Assembly (NCBI GenBank): GCA_016795425.1
Contig: JAEUHG010000241.1
Span: forward strand, 1-64,000
Origin: Verrucomicrobiales bacterium
Lineage (GTDB): Bacteria > Verrucomicrobiota > Verrucomicrobiia > Limisphaerales > CAIMTB01
Direction: 5' to 3'
DNA: 64,000 nucleotides
Within the stretch, counting starts at the first letter, position 1. Each line of letters starts with the position of its first letter. Shown one piece after another: positions 26,403 through 36,008 of this stretch. The notes under the pieces are model-generated. The model was given only the letters and a program-made list of their open reading frames with translations, was not told the origin of the DNA and did no database searches. Position numbers and translations under genes: made by a program.

Positions 26403-27995
26403 TCAGGCATTCATGTCGCTCCACCGTTTTGCCATTCGGCCAAAGATCCAAAGGCACAGGGCCGAGACCACACCGACGGCGGCGAAGGGAATCCACACGT
26501 AGAGTTGCGGGTGGTAGGTGTCCCAGAGGGTCTGTGTCGCCGTGAAGGCGTCCATACCGGTCACCTCGCTGAGCTTGGCCATGGCTTCGGTACGTTTCAC
26601 CCCCAGGACAGCCTCCAACTGGGAGATGTCTCCATTCCAGCCCTTGCCTTCCCCGAAAGAGGTTTTTTCGGCGAGGTACCGCAGGGCGAGGACGGCCTTT
26701 TCGCCGAAGTGTCCGTAGACATAGCCGGCGATCTTGGACCCCGCATACACACCGACGCCGACCGGGATGTTGACGTAGCCGAGGTAGAGGCCTTTTTTGC
26801 CTGGGGGCGCGATGAGGCCGAGATACTCGTTCTTCTTCGGACCGGTGGTCATCTCGCCAATGGAGAAGCAGAGGATGCCAAGGACGAGGATCCACGCGCT
26901 CATGGTCAGGCCGGCGACGAGAACGCCGACCGTTGCGGTGAGCATGCCGATCAGCATGGCTTCCAGGGTCCGCATCCGCCGGGTGAGCCAGGCGGCGGGT
27001 AGAACTCCTAGAATAATGAAGAGGGAATTGGCGCTGAGGAGGACCTGTTGGGGGATCTGGGGACCGCGCGAGGTGGATTCGACAAGAACGCGGTGGAGGT
27101 TTTCCGGGAGCCAAGCGAGGCGCTCGGCCATGGGCCTGCTATCCACCCAGTCAGCGATGAAATTCGGCTGCAGGTCCCAGAGTTGGTACATCATCATCCA
27201 GAATCCCGACATGATGAGGAGCCAGGCGATGAGGCGTGCGTCGAGAATGTTGGAGATCGTTTTTCCGAGGACCTGGAGGATGGATTCCGCCTTTGAAGCT
27301 CCCGAGGGGACGTCCTGGTAGGTTGGCAGGAGGAGGAGGTTGAATGCGGTAAAGAGGGCCGAGGCGAGGAAGAGATTGCGCCAGGCGTCGGGCGAGTTCG
27401 CCTCACCATGGAGCGGGCCGGGCAGGAACATGCTGAGGGCGAGCATCGCCGATGGCAGGTAATGGCCGATGAAGGCCCCGACATTGACCACCCAATAAAA
27501 GACGCCCCATCCCATTGAGGAATTCGCCTTGGTCAGGTTTTGGGCCAGCGACCCCTGGAGGCTCGGTTTAAAGAAGGCGGTACCGGTGGCGAGGACAAGG
27601 ATGCCCAAAAAGAAGCCCCAATAGTTGCTGATAAACGGGACGTCTCGCAGCAAGGCAATCATGATGTAGCCCGCCATCATGAGGGCGAGGGAGAAGGCCA
27701 GAGTGCGCTTGTAACCGAAGCGGTCGGCGTACCCTCCGGTCACGATTGGTAGCAGCGATTGGAAGGCGGCCCACCAGGCGTAGATCGTCCCTTTATCCCC
27801 TGCCGTCAGATGGAGGCCTCCGGGGTTGTCCGCCTGCATGATGTAGATGGGCGCCATGACCCGGAGGTTGTAGTAAGCCAGGCGTTCTCCCATCTCGATG
27901 GTGTTCAGGATCCAGAAGGTTCGACCGAACTTAGGCGGAGGGCTCGCCGCGTCGGGCGCGGGATCAGGTATGGGAGAAGGAGATGGAGAAGGCAT
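26403..27995 (-). CDS. POT-like MFS transporter
   Basis: A 530-residue protein with about 12 or more membrane helices after a Pro/Ser-rich N-terminal tail of about 20 residues. It shows the proton-coupled oligopeptide transporter features ERLAYYNLR (the ExxERxxYY-like start), GTAFFKPSLQGSLAQNL, and GVFYWVVNVGAFIG. The first ExxERFxYYG motif is altered (MGERLAYYNLR), so the substrate may not be a di- or tripeptide. The family uses proton symport at the cytoplasmic membrane. It lies 24 bases downstream of mfd and is probably read from the same message. Confidence 0.8.
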   Translation of the reverse strand: MPSPSPSPIPDPAPDAASPPPKFGRTFWILNTIEMGERLAYYNLRVMAPIYIMQADNPGGLHLTAGDKGTIYAWWAAFQSLLPIVTGGYADRFGYKRTLAFSLALMMAGYIMIALLRDVPFISNYWGFFLGILVLATGTAFFKPSLQGSLAQNLTKANSSMGWGVFYWVVNVGAFIGHYLPSAMLALSMFLPGPLHGEANSPDAWRNLFLASALFTAFNLLLLPTYQDVPSGASKAESILQVLGKTISNILDARLIAWLLIMSGFWMMMYQLWDLQPNFIADWVDSRPMAERLAWLPENLHRVLVESTSRGPQIPQQVLLSANSLFIILGVLPAAWLTRRMRTLEAMLIGMLTATVGVLVAGLTMSAWILVLGILCFSIGEMTTGPKKNEYLGLIAPPGKKGLYLGYVNIPVGVGVYAGSKIAGYVYGHFGEKAVLALRYLAEKTSFGEGKGWNGDISQLEAVLGVKRTEAMAKLSEVTGMDAFTATQTLWDTYHPQLYVWIPFAAVGVVSALCLWIFGRMAKRWSDMNA

Positions 27996-28019
27996 GGGAG
28001 TGAGGCGACAGGGTTGCGG

Positions 28020-31000
28020 TCAGGAAACGGGGCGGGCGCGGGTGGGTGCTCCCAGAGGGGCAAGGGAGCCAAGGAAGCGCCGGATCTCGGAAAGGCGGGC
28101 TTTGGGTTCCTTCTTTGTCAGACGCGGGAATCGGCCTCCCAGTTGGACCAGGTCGCCGTTGCGGGTAAGCATGAGCTTCTCGTCGCGCGCCTCGATGGCG
28201 GTGACATCGACAGCCGCGGCGACGAGGCGGAGTTCTGCGACTTGCAGGAGGAGTTCCAAGGGAGGCGGGATTGGTCCGAAGCGATCGAGCAGTTGCGATT
28301 TCAAATCGCGCAACTCGGTGGGCAGGGTGACTTGGGCGATTCTTCGATGAATCTCCACCCGTTGTTTGGGATCGGGCACGTACGGGATGGGCAGGCCGGC
28401 AACCGCACGGGTCGGTCGGCCTGACGTCGGCGGGTCGGTTGGGCGGACGCGGGATTCGTGGGGGGCGACAGGGGGCCGTTCGGACAGCGGTTCTTCCGCG
28501 GGATGAAGGGCCAGGAAATCGAGTCGAACCTGCACCTCGACGCGGGGACGCACTTTTTCGCCCTTGAGGGCACTGATGCTCTGTTTGAGCAACTGGCAAT
28601 AGAGGTCGAATCCGACGGCGGTGATGTGCCCGCTTTGCTGGGGGCCCAGCAGATTTCCGGCGCCACGGATTTCCAGGTCGCGCATGGCGATCTTGAAGCC
28701 GCTGCCAAGACTCGAGTACTGGCGGATGGCGGCGATGCGTTTGCGTGCTTCGCCGAGGAGCTGAGCATGCCGCGGAATCACCAGATATGCATAGGCTTGA
28801 TGCTTGTAACGGCCGACGCGGCCGCGGAGTTGGTAGAGTTCGCTCAGTCCGAAGCGATCGGCGCGATCGATGATGATGGTGTTGGCGTTGGGAATATCGA
28901 GACCGCTCTCGACGATGGTGGTGGAGAGAAGGATGTCGGCTTCTCCGCTGACGAAGCGGGACATGACCTCCTCGAGATCGTCGGGGTCCATTTGTCCGTG
29001 ACCGACCACGATGCGGGCGTGGGGCACGAGGGCTTTCAGTTTGGTGGCAACGGCGTCGATGGTATTGACCCGATTGTGGAGGTAGAAGACCTGGCCCTGG
29101 CGGTTCAGTTCCCGCTGGATGGCGTCGCGGATGATGCGTTCGTCATAGGCGATGGCAACGGTCTCGACCGGAAGCCGGTCCTGGGGCGGTGTTTCGATCG
29201 TGCTCATGTCGCGGGCGCCGCTCAGGGCGAGATACAGGGTTCGCGGGATGGGCGTGGCGCTGAGGGTCAGCACATCGACGGTGCGTCGCAGGAGTTTGAA
29301 GCGCTCCTTGTGGAGCACGCCAAATCGCTGTTCTTCGTCGATCACCACCAGGCCGAGGTCCTTGAATTGAACGTCCTTTTGCAGGAGTCGGTGGGTTCCG
29401 ATGATGATATCAACGGTTCCGACGGCGAGTTTTTCGAGGGTGGCGGTTTGTTCTTTTCGGGTGCGAAAGCGGGACAAGAGTTCGACCTGGACCGGATAGT
29501 CACTCATCCGTTCGGAGAACGTGTGGAAGTGCTGCTGGGCGAGCACGGTCGTCGGGACGAGGATCGCCGCCTGTTTGCCGCCCATGACGGCCTTGAATGC
29601 GGCGCGGATGGCAACCTCGGTCTTTCCGAAGCCGACGTCGCCGCAGATGAGTCTGTCCATGGGGCGTGGACGTTCCATGTCCTGCTTGGTGGCTTCGATG
29701 GCGCGCCATTGGTCGGCCGTTTCCTCGTACACGAAGGCCGCCTCGAATTCGCGCTGCCAAGGGCTGTCGGCAGGAAACGGGTGGCCGGGTTGGGTTTCGC
29801 GCGCGGCCTGGATCTCGAGCAATTCGGCCGCCAGATCGGCGACCGCGCGTTCGGCCTCCTTCTTGGCCTTGGCCCACCGGGTTCCACCGAGGGTATTGAG
29901 CGGCGGTCGGACTTTTCCGGCCCCGACGTATTTGCTGACCAGGTGGGCTTCCGAGACTGGAACATACAGTCGCGGGGAAGGAGCCTCGGGGTCGGCGGCG
30001 GCGTATTCGATCACCAGGCATTCGGATCCTGGTTTCGTCACCGTGCCGCGATGGCCCGGAGTTGCGGGAGCAATTTGGAGCCCGACAAATCGCCCGATGC
30101 CGTGCTCCACATGCACGACCAAGTCGCCTTCCTCGAATTCCGTGAAATCGATATCGAGCAGGGAGCGGGTGACTTGGCCTTGGGCAGCCTTCAATCGGCG
30201 CGGACGCAGCACTTTGTAGCGACCGAAGATCTCGGCGTCGGTGACGATGACGAGCCTGGCCGCTTCGCACACGAATCCGCGGGACAAGGCGCCGAGATGG
30301 GCGTGGATCCGGCCGGCGTCGGCATCGGAGGTTGGACGGGCTGCGGACGGAGCGGGCTCGGTGGTCGATAGGTCGCCAAAGCCGTGTTCTTTCCAGACCT
30401 CCGAGAACCTCTGGCGTTCGCCGTCGTTGTTGCAGAACAGGTGGACCTCCAGGCCTTGACGGGTCCAACGGTGCAGTTGGTGGAGGAATTCGCGACGTTG
30501 GGCCTCGGCTACGGCCGGTTCGGGAGCGCGCTGGCCCAAGGGCCGGAAAACTTCGAGCCCAATGATTCGGGGTCGGGTTTGCTCCGCGCAGGGCGGATCG
30601 ATGGAGACGGCCGTGGATTCTGAATCCGATGCAGAAACCGGGTCGGCACTGTCGCATCCAATCCAAGCGTCCCCTCGGGCCACGGAGACGGCGCGAAACT
30701 CTGGCCAAGGGAGATGAAAAACATCCCCCGAAGGAATCTGAGAAGTATATGCGTCAATGCGGTCCTCGAGTCGGTCCGGTTCGCTCAGAAGAAACTGCGT
30801 TCCGGCCGGAAGGTGGTCCAGAAGGTGGCCGAGCCGGACGGCGTCGGGGTTGGTGCCGGAGTTAACGAGGCGGCGGAGGAGTCCGAGTTCCCCCGCCGGC
30901 CCGATGGTGATTTGGTCGAGACGATCGCGTGTGAGCTGGGTCAGTGGATCGAACTCGCGGATGGAATCGACATCGTTCCCGAAGAATTCGATGCGGACGG

Positions 31001-31607
31001 GCCAGGCGGCCGATGGAGGCCAGACGTCGACGATTCCGCCGCGAAGGGAGAGCGTGCCTTTTTGGGTCACCTGCGCTTCAGGTTCGTAACCTTGGTCCTC
31101 GAGCCATTCGACCAGGTCGAGGGGATCCGAGTGGGTTGCAAGGCGCAGCTGCCGGAGTCGGGTTTGAAAATCCTGCGGGGTGAAGGTTCGTTGGATGAGG
31201 GAGGTGACCGTCGCAACGATCAAGGGCGCAGGGGAATTGGGATGCGGATCGGAGAGGCGGATCAGCGTGGCCAGGCGCTCGGAGATGACGTCAACGTGGG
31301 GAAGTTTCGGTTCATGCGGCAGGATTTCCCAATCCGGAAATGCCAGCACTTGGCGGTGATCGGTGGGATCGCCGAGCCAGGTCTGGAGGTCCTGAAGGGC
31401 GGATTCCTGGGTTTTCAGCCCATCGACCACCAGGACGATGGGAGATCCCGGGTGAAGGCGGTTCAGGACGGCGGCGAGGAGCGGGTGGGAAGCTTCGGCC
31501 AAACCTGGGACGCGACAAAAGGCTCCCTTCTCCGCGCGGAGGAGCGGAGTCGTCGCGAAGCGGGCCAGGAGGGAGGCCGCCCCGGTCGCGGAGGTCGAAC
31601 CGCCCAA
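28020..31607 (-). CDS. mfd: Transcription-repair coupling factor Mfd
   Basis: A 1195-residue protein of normal Mfd length and order: UvrB-homology region (about 30-400), RNA-polymerase-interacting CarD-like domain around residue 490 (EEGDLVVHVEHGIGRFVGL), SF2 translocase with Walker A GDVGFGKTEVA (about 650) and DEEQRFG (about 757), helicase motif VI region LYQLRGRVGRYKHQAYAYL, and the C-terminal TRCF domain (PKQRVEIHRRIAQV). It removes stalled RNA polymerase and recruits UvrA. The start is a TTG at 31607; no ATG lies near the conserved N-terminus. The MFS gene follows after 24 bases. Confidence 0.95.
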   Translation of the reverse strand: MGGSTSATGAASLLARFATTPLLRAEKGAFCRVPGLAEASHPLLAAVLNRLHPGSPIVLVVDGLKTQESALQDLQTWLGDPTDHRQVLAFPDWEILPHEPKLPHVDVISERLATLIRLSDPHPNSPAPLIVATVTSLIQRTFTPQDFQTRLRQLRLATHSDPLDLVEWLEDQGYEPEAQVTQKGTLSLRGGIVDVWPPSAAWPVRIEFFGNDVDSIREFDPLTQLTRDRLDQITIGPAGELGLLRRLVNSGTNPDAVRLGHLLDHLPAGTQFLLSEPDRLEDRIDAYTSQIPSGDVFHLPWPEFRAVSVARGDAWIGCDSADPVSASDSESTAVSIDPPCAEQTRPRIIGLEVFRPLGQRAPEPAVAEAQRREFLHQLHRWTRQGLEVHLFCNNDGERQRFSEVWKEHGFGDLSTTEPAPSAARPTSDADAGRIHAHLGALSRGFVCEAARLVIVTDAEIFGRYKVLRPRRLKAAQGQVTRSLLDIDFTEFEEGDLVVHVEHGIGRFVGLQIAPATPGHRGTVTKPGSECLVIEYAAADPEAPSPRLYVPVSEAHLVSKYVGAGKVRPPLNTLGGTRWAKAKKEAERAVADLAAELLEIQAARETQPGHPFPADSPWQREFEAAFVYEETADQWRAIEATKQDMERPRPMDRLICGDVGFGKTEVAIRAAFKAVMGGKQAAILVPTTVLAQQHFHTFSERMSDYPVQVELLSRFRTRKEQTATLEKLAVGTVDIIIGTHRLLQKDVQFKDLGLVVIDEEQRFGVLHKERFKLLRRTVDVLTLSATPIPRTLYLALSGARDMSTIETPPQDRLPVETVAIAYDERIIRDAIQRELNRQGQVFYLHNRVNTIDAVATKLKALVPHARIVVGHGQMDPDDLEEVMSRFVSGEADILLSTTIVESGLDIPNANTIIIDRADRFGLSELYQLRGRVGRYKHQAYAYLVIPRHAQLLGEARKRIAAIRQYSSLGSGFKIAMRDLEIRGAGNLLGPQQSGHITAVGFDLYCQLLKQSISALKGEKVRPRVEVQVRLDFLALHPAEEPLSERPPVAPHESRVRPTDPPTSGRPTRAVAGLPIPYVPDPKQRVEIHRRIAQVTLPTELRDLKSQLLDRFGPIPPPLELLLQVAELRLVAAAVDVTAIEARDEKLMLTRNGDLVQLGGRFPRLTKKEPKARLSEIRRFLGSLAPLGAPTRARPVS

Positions 31608-31695
31608 GGGAGGGGATTCTATCGAAGACCGCGTGGTTCACGCGAGTGCAGAATGGGTGGAAGGGCGGGTACAGAGCTGGGCTTGGCGGATCGAC

Positions 31696-31914
31696 ATGGG
31701 GTGGTATGGTGCGTGGGTGGACTGGCAGCAATGGGCAACGTTGGGGATCGTGGGCTTGGCATTGGGCCTGTGGATAAGGTCCCAATGGCGGGCGAAAAAG
31801 GCCGGCGGCTGTGGCGGCGGATGTTGTGGAACGACGCGCCTGGGCTTGTCGCCCCGTGTGCATGAGCCGCGATCGGCGGGCGAAAGCGTGTCCAAAGGCA
31901 TGACGAAGCCGTGA
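31696..31914 (+). CDS. Small Cys-rich membrane protein (FeoB-associated type)
   Basis: A 72-residue frame with one membrane helix (WATLGIVGLALGLWI, about residues 12-26), then a basic stretch and the cluster GGCGGGCCG. This layout (helix, Lys/Arg, CxxxCC) is that of FeoB-associated Cys-rich membrane proteins, but no feoA or feoB gene is in the window. The C-terminal 30 residues are uncharacteristic. The ATG at 31696 gives the most compact protein; the frame is open further upstream. It is divergent from mfd. Coding status is likely but not certain. Confidence 0.55.
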   Translation: MGWYGAWVDWQQWATLGIVGLALGLWIRSQWRAKKAGGCGGGCCGTTRLGLSPRVHEPRSAGESVSKGMTKP

Positions 31915-32065
31915 TGAACAGGAGCGTGGAAAACGGTGGAGGCCCATGTTGGGATAGGGCCGGATGGACCTGGGAAGAGGCGAGGGATCGGAAGGGGGTT
32001 TGGAGATTCCTTGGGACAGTGGCTTGCGTGGTGTCGAACGGTAGCGTAGCCTACGGGCACTGGGC

Positions 32066-32479
32066 ATGGCTTCCTCGAAGATCAGCACTGCCACTCAATT
32101 CGTCACCACTCGACCGCAAGCGCCTATGAAGGCGGCGGGGAATGGAGTGGCTTGGGTGCCGAACATGGATGTTTTCAGCCATGATGACGGCGTCGTGGTG
32201 AAGGCGGAATTGGCGGGGATTCGGCGTGAGGATCTGACCCTGACGGTGGAAGGCAACCGTTTGCGTATCCGTGGTCTGCGCCGGGACACCCCGAGGGCCC
32301 CGGGTTGCCGGTTTCTGATGATGGAGATCGAGTATGGGGCGTTTGAAGCGTCCGTCGAGTTGCCCCAGGGCCTCGACATGGGTAGCGCGAGGGCGGTGTA
32401 TTTGAATGGGTTCTTGCGCATTGAGTTCACCCGGGCGGGAACCTCTGGGGACGGACCGCAGCGCATTGAAGTCGCCTGA
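32066..32479 (+). CDS. Hsp20/alpha-crystallin family small heat-shock protein
   Basis: A 137-residue protein. The alpha-crystallin domain (about 30-125) is seen in VPNMDVFSHDDGVVVKAELAGI, REDLTLTVEGNRLRIRGLR, EIEYGAFEASVELPQGLD and the NGFLRIEF strand, which is the site of the usual N-G-x-L-x-I motif. It is an ATP-independent holdase chaperone. The gene lies 71 bases before lon on the same strand, which suggests joint stress regulation, although no recognisable heat-shock promoter or CIRCE element is seen upstream. Confidence 0.88.
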   Translation: MASSKISTATQFVTTRPQAPMKAAGNGVAWVPNMDVFSHDDGVVVKAELAGIRREDLTLTVEGNRLRIRGLRRDTPRAPGCRFLMMEIEYGAFEASVELPQGLDMGSARAVYLNGFLRIEFTRAGTSGDGPQRIEVA

Positions 32480-32550
32480 CTTCGAGCTTTTGTCTTCGCG
32501 GGATGCCACCGACGAGTTGCGCTCGTTGCGGCTGAAGCCACTCTTCCGGC

Positions 32551-34998
32551 ATGGGCGGCCTTGACTCCGAATTTGTCGGTTTGGTCCAGGAGACCGGCGT
32601 GACCCCCGGCGATTCGGCGTCGCCCGCCGAGCTGCCTGAGAATCTTCCTGTCCTCGGGCTCTCGGACATCGTCATCTTCCCCGGTAACATCTCGCCCTTG
32701 CTCGTCGATTCCGGCGCCAGTGTGCGACTCGTGGATGACGTGGTGGCCGGGGATCGATTGCTTTGTCTGGTGCTTCAGAAGCGGGAGGATGTGGCCGATC
32801 CGGCTCCGGAAGACCTTTATGAAGTGGGGTGTGCGGCGCGCGTCTTGAAGATGCTGAAGTACCCCGACAACACAGCGCGCATCCTGGTCGAGGGATTGCA
32901 TCGCGTGCGGGTCGGGCGATTCGTCGCCCGGGAACCGTATTTGCGCGCCAAGGTGAAGCTGTTGCCGGAGAAGCCGGATGAATCTTCGAAGACCCTGGAG
33001 CTGACGCAGACCCTGCACAATCGATTCCAGGAGATCCTCAAGGCCGGCCAGCCCGTGAGCGAGCACATCAAGCTGGCCGCCATGAATCTCAGCGACCCTG
33101 GCAGGTTCAGCGACATGGTCGCCGGGGCCCTCAACCTGAAGCTGTCGGAAAAGCAGCGTCTGCTGGCGAATCCCTCGGTGGGCGATCGACTCCGCCGATT
33201 GGCGCCTCTGCTGGAACGCGAACTCGCGCTTAATGTCCTCGGGTCAAAGATCCAGGATGAGGTCACCTCCACGCTGACGAAGAGCCAGCGGGACTATTTT
33301 CTTCGCGAACAACTGCGGGTCATTCGTCGGGAGTTGGGGGAGACAGATCCGGCTCAGGCCGAGTGGAACACTCTTCGCCAGGAGATCGAGGCCGCGAATT
33401 TGCCGGAGGAGGTCCGGTTGGTGGCCCTGCGGGAATTGGATCGGCTGACCACCATACCAACCGCGGTCGCCGAACACACGGTGCTGCGGAGCTACCTGGA
33501 TTGGTTGCTGCAGTTGCCGTGGAACCGGCTGACGACTGACCGATTGGATCTCAAGGCTGCAGCGGCGTTGCTGGATCGCGAGCATCACGGGCTCCAAAAG
33601 GTGAAAGACCGGCTCCTTGAGTTTCTGTCGGTGATGAAGCTCAAGCCGGATTCCCGTGCGCCGATTCTTTGCCTGGTGGGCCCGCCTGGCGTGGGCAAGA
33701 CCTCGCTGGGCAGGAGTCTGGCGGAGGCGTTGGGACGGAACTTTGCGCGGATCTCGCTGGGTGGAATGCGGGACGAGGCTGAGATTCGAGGTCATCGCCG
33801 CACCTATGTGGCGGCCATGCCCGGGCGTATTCTGCAGGCATTGCGGAGAGCCGGGAGTCGGAATCCGGTGATGCTGCTCGACGAATTGGACAAGTTGGGC
33901 AGCGATTTCCGGGGAGACCCTGCCGCCGCGCTGCTCGAGGTTCTCGATCCTGAGCAAAACCGAGCGTTCACCGATCACTACCTCGAATTGCCATTCGATC
34001 TATCGCGTGTGCTGTTCATCACCACAGCGAATTGGCTGGAACCCGTTCATCCCGCCTTGCGCGACCGCCTCGAAGTGATCGAACTGCCGAGCTATACTCT
34101 CGACGAAAAGCTCCAGATCCTTCGAAAGCACCTCCTGCCTCGTCAACTTGAGGAACACGGGCTCAAGGTTCGCGATATCCGCCTGCACGCGTCGGCCCTG
34201 CGCCGCATCGTGGAGGACTACACGCGCGAAGCTGGCGTCCGGCAATTGAACCGGGAAATTGCAGGGGTCCTGCGCAAAGCGGCGAGACGCCTGGCCGATG
34301 GTGGCAAGGTCAAACGTCCTTTCGATGTTCACGCCGACGATTTGCCGGTGCTGTTAGGGCCGCCTCGTTTCGCGGACAACGGTCGCACTCCGATCACCCA
34401 GCCTGGTATCGCGCTGGGATTGGCGTGGACGCCGGTTGGCGGGGAGTTGTTGCACATCGAGGCGAGCCGTATGGCCGGGAGCGGCAAGCTGACACTGACC
34501 GGCTCTCTTGGTGATGTGATGAAGGAAAGCGCTCACGCCGCGCTGAGTCTGCTGCGCAGCGAGCCGGAGCCCTTTGGCATGACCGTGGGGGACCACGAAC
34601 GCTTCGATCTCCACATCCATGTTCCCGCCGGTGCGACTCCCAAGGATGGGCCCAGCGCCGGGTTGGCGTTGTGCGTCGCGATGGCTTCGTTGTTCAGCGG
34701 TCGGTGCGCGCGCGCGGATACCGCGGTCACCGGGGAGATCAGCCTGCGCGGGCGCGTGCTTCCCGTAGGCGGCATCAAGGAAAAGGTTCTTGCAGCCCTT
34801 CGAAATGGCGTCCGACGCATCATCCTGCCCGAAGCCAACCGCAAGGACCTGCCCGAACTGCCCGGGGAGATTTTGAATCAGGTTCAGGCTATATTCGTCG
34901 CATCGGTGGCGGATGCGCTTCCGCAGGCGATCCGGCCTGCGCCGGTGATTCCGTCGCGGCAGGAAGCTCCCCGCCGCAAGCCGACCGCCATCCATTGA
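32551..34998 (+). CDS. lon: ATP-dependent protease Lon
   Basis: An 815-residue Lon of standard length: substrate-binding N-domain (about 30-225), AAA+ module with Walker A GPPGVGKTS (about residue 377) and Walker B VMLLDELDKLG, then the protease domain with catalytic Ser702 in DGPSAG and Lys745 in GGIKEK. It degrades misfolded and regulatory proteins in the cytoplasm. The ATG at 32551 is used. The next gene begins one base after its stop, so translation is probably coupled. Confidence 0.96.
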   Translation: MGGLDSEFVGLVQETGVTPGDSASPAELPENLPVLGLSDIVIFPGNISPLLVDSGASVRLVDDVVAGDRLLCLVLQKREDVADPAPEDLYEVGCAARVLKMLKYPDNTARILVEGLHRVRVGRFVAREPYLRAKVKLLPEKPDESSKTLELTQTLHNRFQEILKAGQPVSEHIKLAAMNLSDPGRFSDMVAGALNLKLSEKQRLLANPSVGDRLRRLAPLLERELALNVLGSKIQDEVTSTLTKSQRDYFLREQLRVIRRELGETDPAQAEWNTLRQEIEAANLPEEVRLVALRELDRLTTIPTAVAEHTVLRSYLDWLLQLPWNRLTTDRLDLKAAAALLDREHHGLQKVKDRLLEFLSVMKLKPDSRAPILCLVGPPGVGKTSLGRSLAEALGRNFARISLGGMRDEAEIRGHRRTYVAAMPGRILQALRRAGSRNPVMLLDELDKLGSDFRGDPAAALLEVLDPEQNRAFTDHYLELPFDLSRVLFITTANWLEPVHPALRDRLEVIELPSYTLDEKLQILRKHLLPRQLEEHGLKVRDIRLHASALRRIVEDYTREAGVRQLNREIAGVLRKAARRLADGGKVKRPFDVHADDLPVLLGPPRFADNGRTPITQPGIALGLAWTPVGGELLHIEASRMAGSGKLTLTGSLGDVMKESAHAALSLLRSEPEPFGMTVGDHERFDLHIHVPAGATPKDGPSAGLALCVAMASLFSGRCARADTAVTGEISLRGRVLPVGGIKEKVLAALRNGVRRIILPEANRKDLPELPGEILNQVQAIFVASVADALPQAIRPAPVIPSRQEAPRRKPTAIH

Positions 34999-34999
34999 G

Positions 35000-35905
35000 A
35001 TGAAATCCTTTGCCAAGACGCTCGTGGGACCCATGCCCACGGCTCCCACCGCCATTCCCGCCGTGGGGCACCCGCTGTGTTCGGACGAGCCTGCGGCGGT
35101 TTCGATTCGCCCTCTCAACGCACCCGCATGGGCGTTGAGGTGGTGGCTGGCATTGGTCTGCGGACTGGGCGTGAGTGTGGGGGCCGCCGAAAGCCGGGAT
35201 GCCGCGCGTGGCCAGGCACTGGCGGCGTCCGTACGCAGTCAGCGCCCGGCCACCGCGAGTGTGACCACGGGGACGCTTCGCGTGCGCGCCGCGGACGGGC
35301 GTCGCCTTTCCCTGCCGGTCGAAGTGCGAGTGGCTTTGGGCACCAACGGCGCCGCTTGGAGCACGGTTTACAACGCCCGATTCCCGGATGGCCGCCGCGA
35401 AAGTCTTACCGTGGTGAATCCCGAGAACGCGGCACCGCATTTTATCCTGCACCGGGCTTCAGGAGACGGGCGGGTGACGGAGTCGCGGCCGGAGCGTCCA
35501 GATGAGATGTTTGCAGCGTTTGCCGGAACGGATTTCTGGTTTGTTGACCTGGGTATGGTTTTTCTGCACTGGCCGGAGCAGCGCGTCACGGGTCGTGAGA
35601 CACGCCGCACGCGAACCTGTGACGTGCTGGAGAGCGTGAATCCGCAGGTGGCGGCCGGCGGCTATCGCCGGGTGTTGACCTGGGTTGACGTGGAAACGGG
35701 AGGCATTGTCCGAGCCGAGGCCTATGATGCGCAGGACCGGTTGTTGAAGGAGTTTTCACCCGGGAGTTTTGCGCGGGTCGGGAGCCGATACGAATTGCGG
35801 GACATGGAAATCCGCGATGACCAGACGGATTCCCGTACGACGTTGCAGTTCGACATCGAAGATCCGGCGAAACTGGGTGTCCAACATCTGCCGACGGAGA
35901 AGTAG
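35000..35905 (+). CDS. LolA-like outer membrane lipoprotein-sorting domain protein (TP0789-like)
   Basis: A 301-residue frame. A hydrophobic segment at about residues 46-64 (WALRWWLALVCGLGVSVGA) ends in a possible signal cleavage site. The C-terminal half has the TP0789/LolA-like beta-sheet pattern, ending in YRRVLTWVDVETGGIVRAEA, DRLLKEFSPGSF and YELRDMEIRDD. The ATG at 35000 is one base after the lon stop. A TTG at 35135 would make the hydrophobic segment a normal N-terminal signal peptide (starting MRWWLALV) and may be the real start. The probable role is in the periplasm or envelope; the specific function is unknown. Confidence 0.7.
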   Translation: MKSFAKTLVGPMPTAPTAIPAVGHPLCSDEPAAVSIRPLNAPAWALRWWLALVCGLGVSVGAAESRDAARGQALAASVRSQRPATASVTTGTLRVRAADGRRLSLPVEVRVALGTNGAAWSTVYNARFPDGRRESLTVVNPENAAPHFILHRASGDGRVTESRPERPDEMFAAFAGTDFWFVDLGMVFLHWPEQRVTGRETRRTRTCDVLESVNPQVAAGGYRRVLTWVDVETGGIVRAEAYDAQDRLLKEFSPGSFARVGSRYELRDMEIRDDQTDSRTTLQFDIEDPAKLGVQHLPTEK

Positions 35906-35916
35906 GCGGCAAACGA

Positions 35917-35957
35917 CGAACGCCGCGACCGGTTGCATGGACCGGCGGCGGCGTTCG
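35917..35957. terminator. GC-rich inverted repeat between convergent genes
   Basis: CGAACGCCGC (35917-35926) pairs with GCGGCGTTCG (35948-35957), with a further CCGG/CCGG pairing inside. It lies between the LolA-like gene (plus) and malate dehydrogenase (minus), where a bidirectional terminator is expected. There is no T-run, so it may be Rho-assisted or simply structural. Confidence 0.4.
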
Positions 35958-35973
35958 GGGTAAGGAAAGGAAG

Positions 35974-35993
35974 GCAGCCCGACCGCGGGCTGC
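35974..35993. terminator. Short hairpin, possible bidirectional terminator
   Basis: GCAGCCCG and CGGGCTGC form a perfect 8-bp stem around the loop ACCG, 15 bases beyond the mdh stop on the minus strand. It is adjacent to the hairpin at 35917-35957. No clear T-run follows on either strand. Confidence 0.4.
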
Positions 35994-36008
35994 GCTGGAA
36001 CACGTGTG

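Noticed and set aside
28458..30371. 637-residue open frame on the plus strand
   Set aside because: It is antisense to mfd, which has all expected motifs in order; no independent start signal or domain is seen.
31911..32129. 72-residue open frame before hsp20
   Set aside because: It overlaps the hsp20 start out of frame and its composition is unlike a conserved protein.
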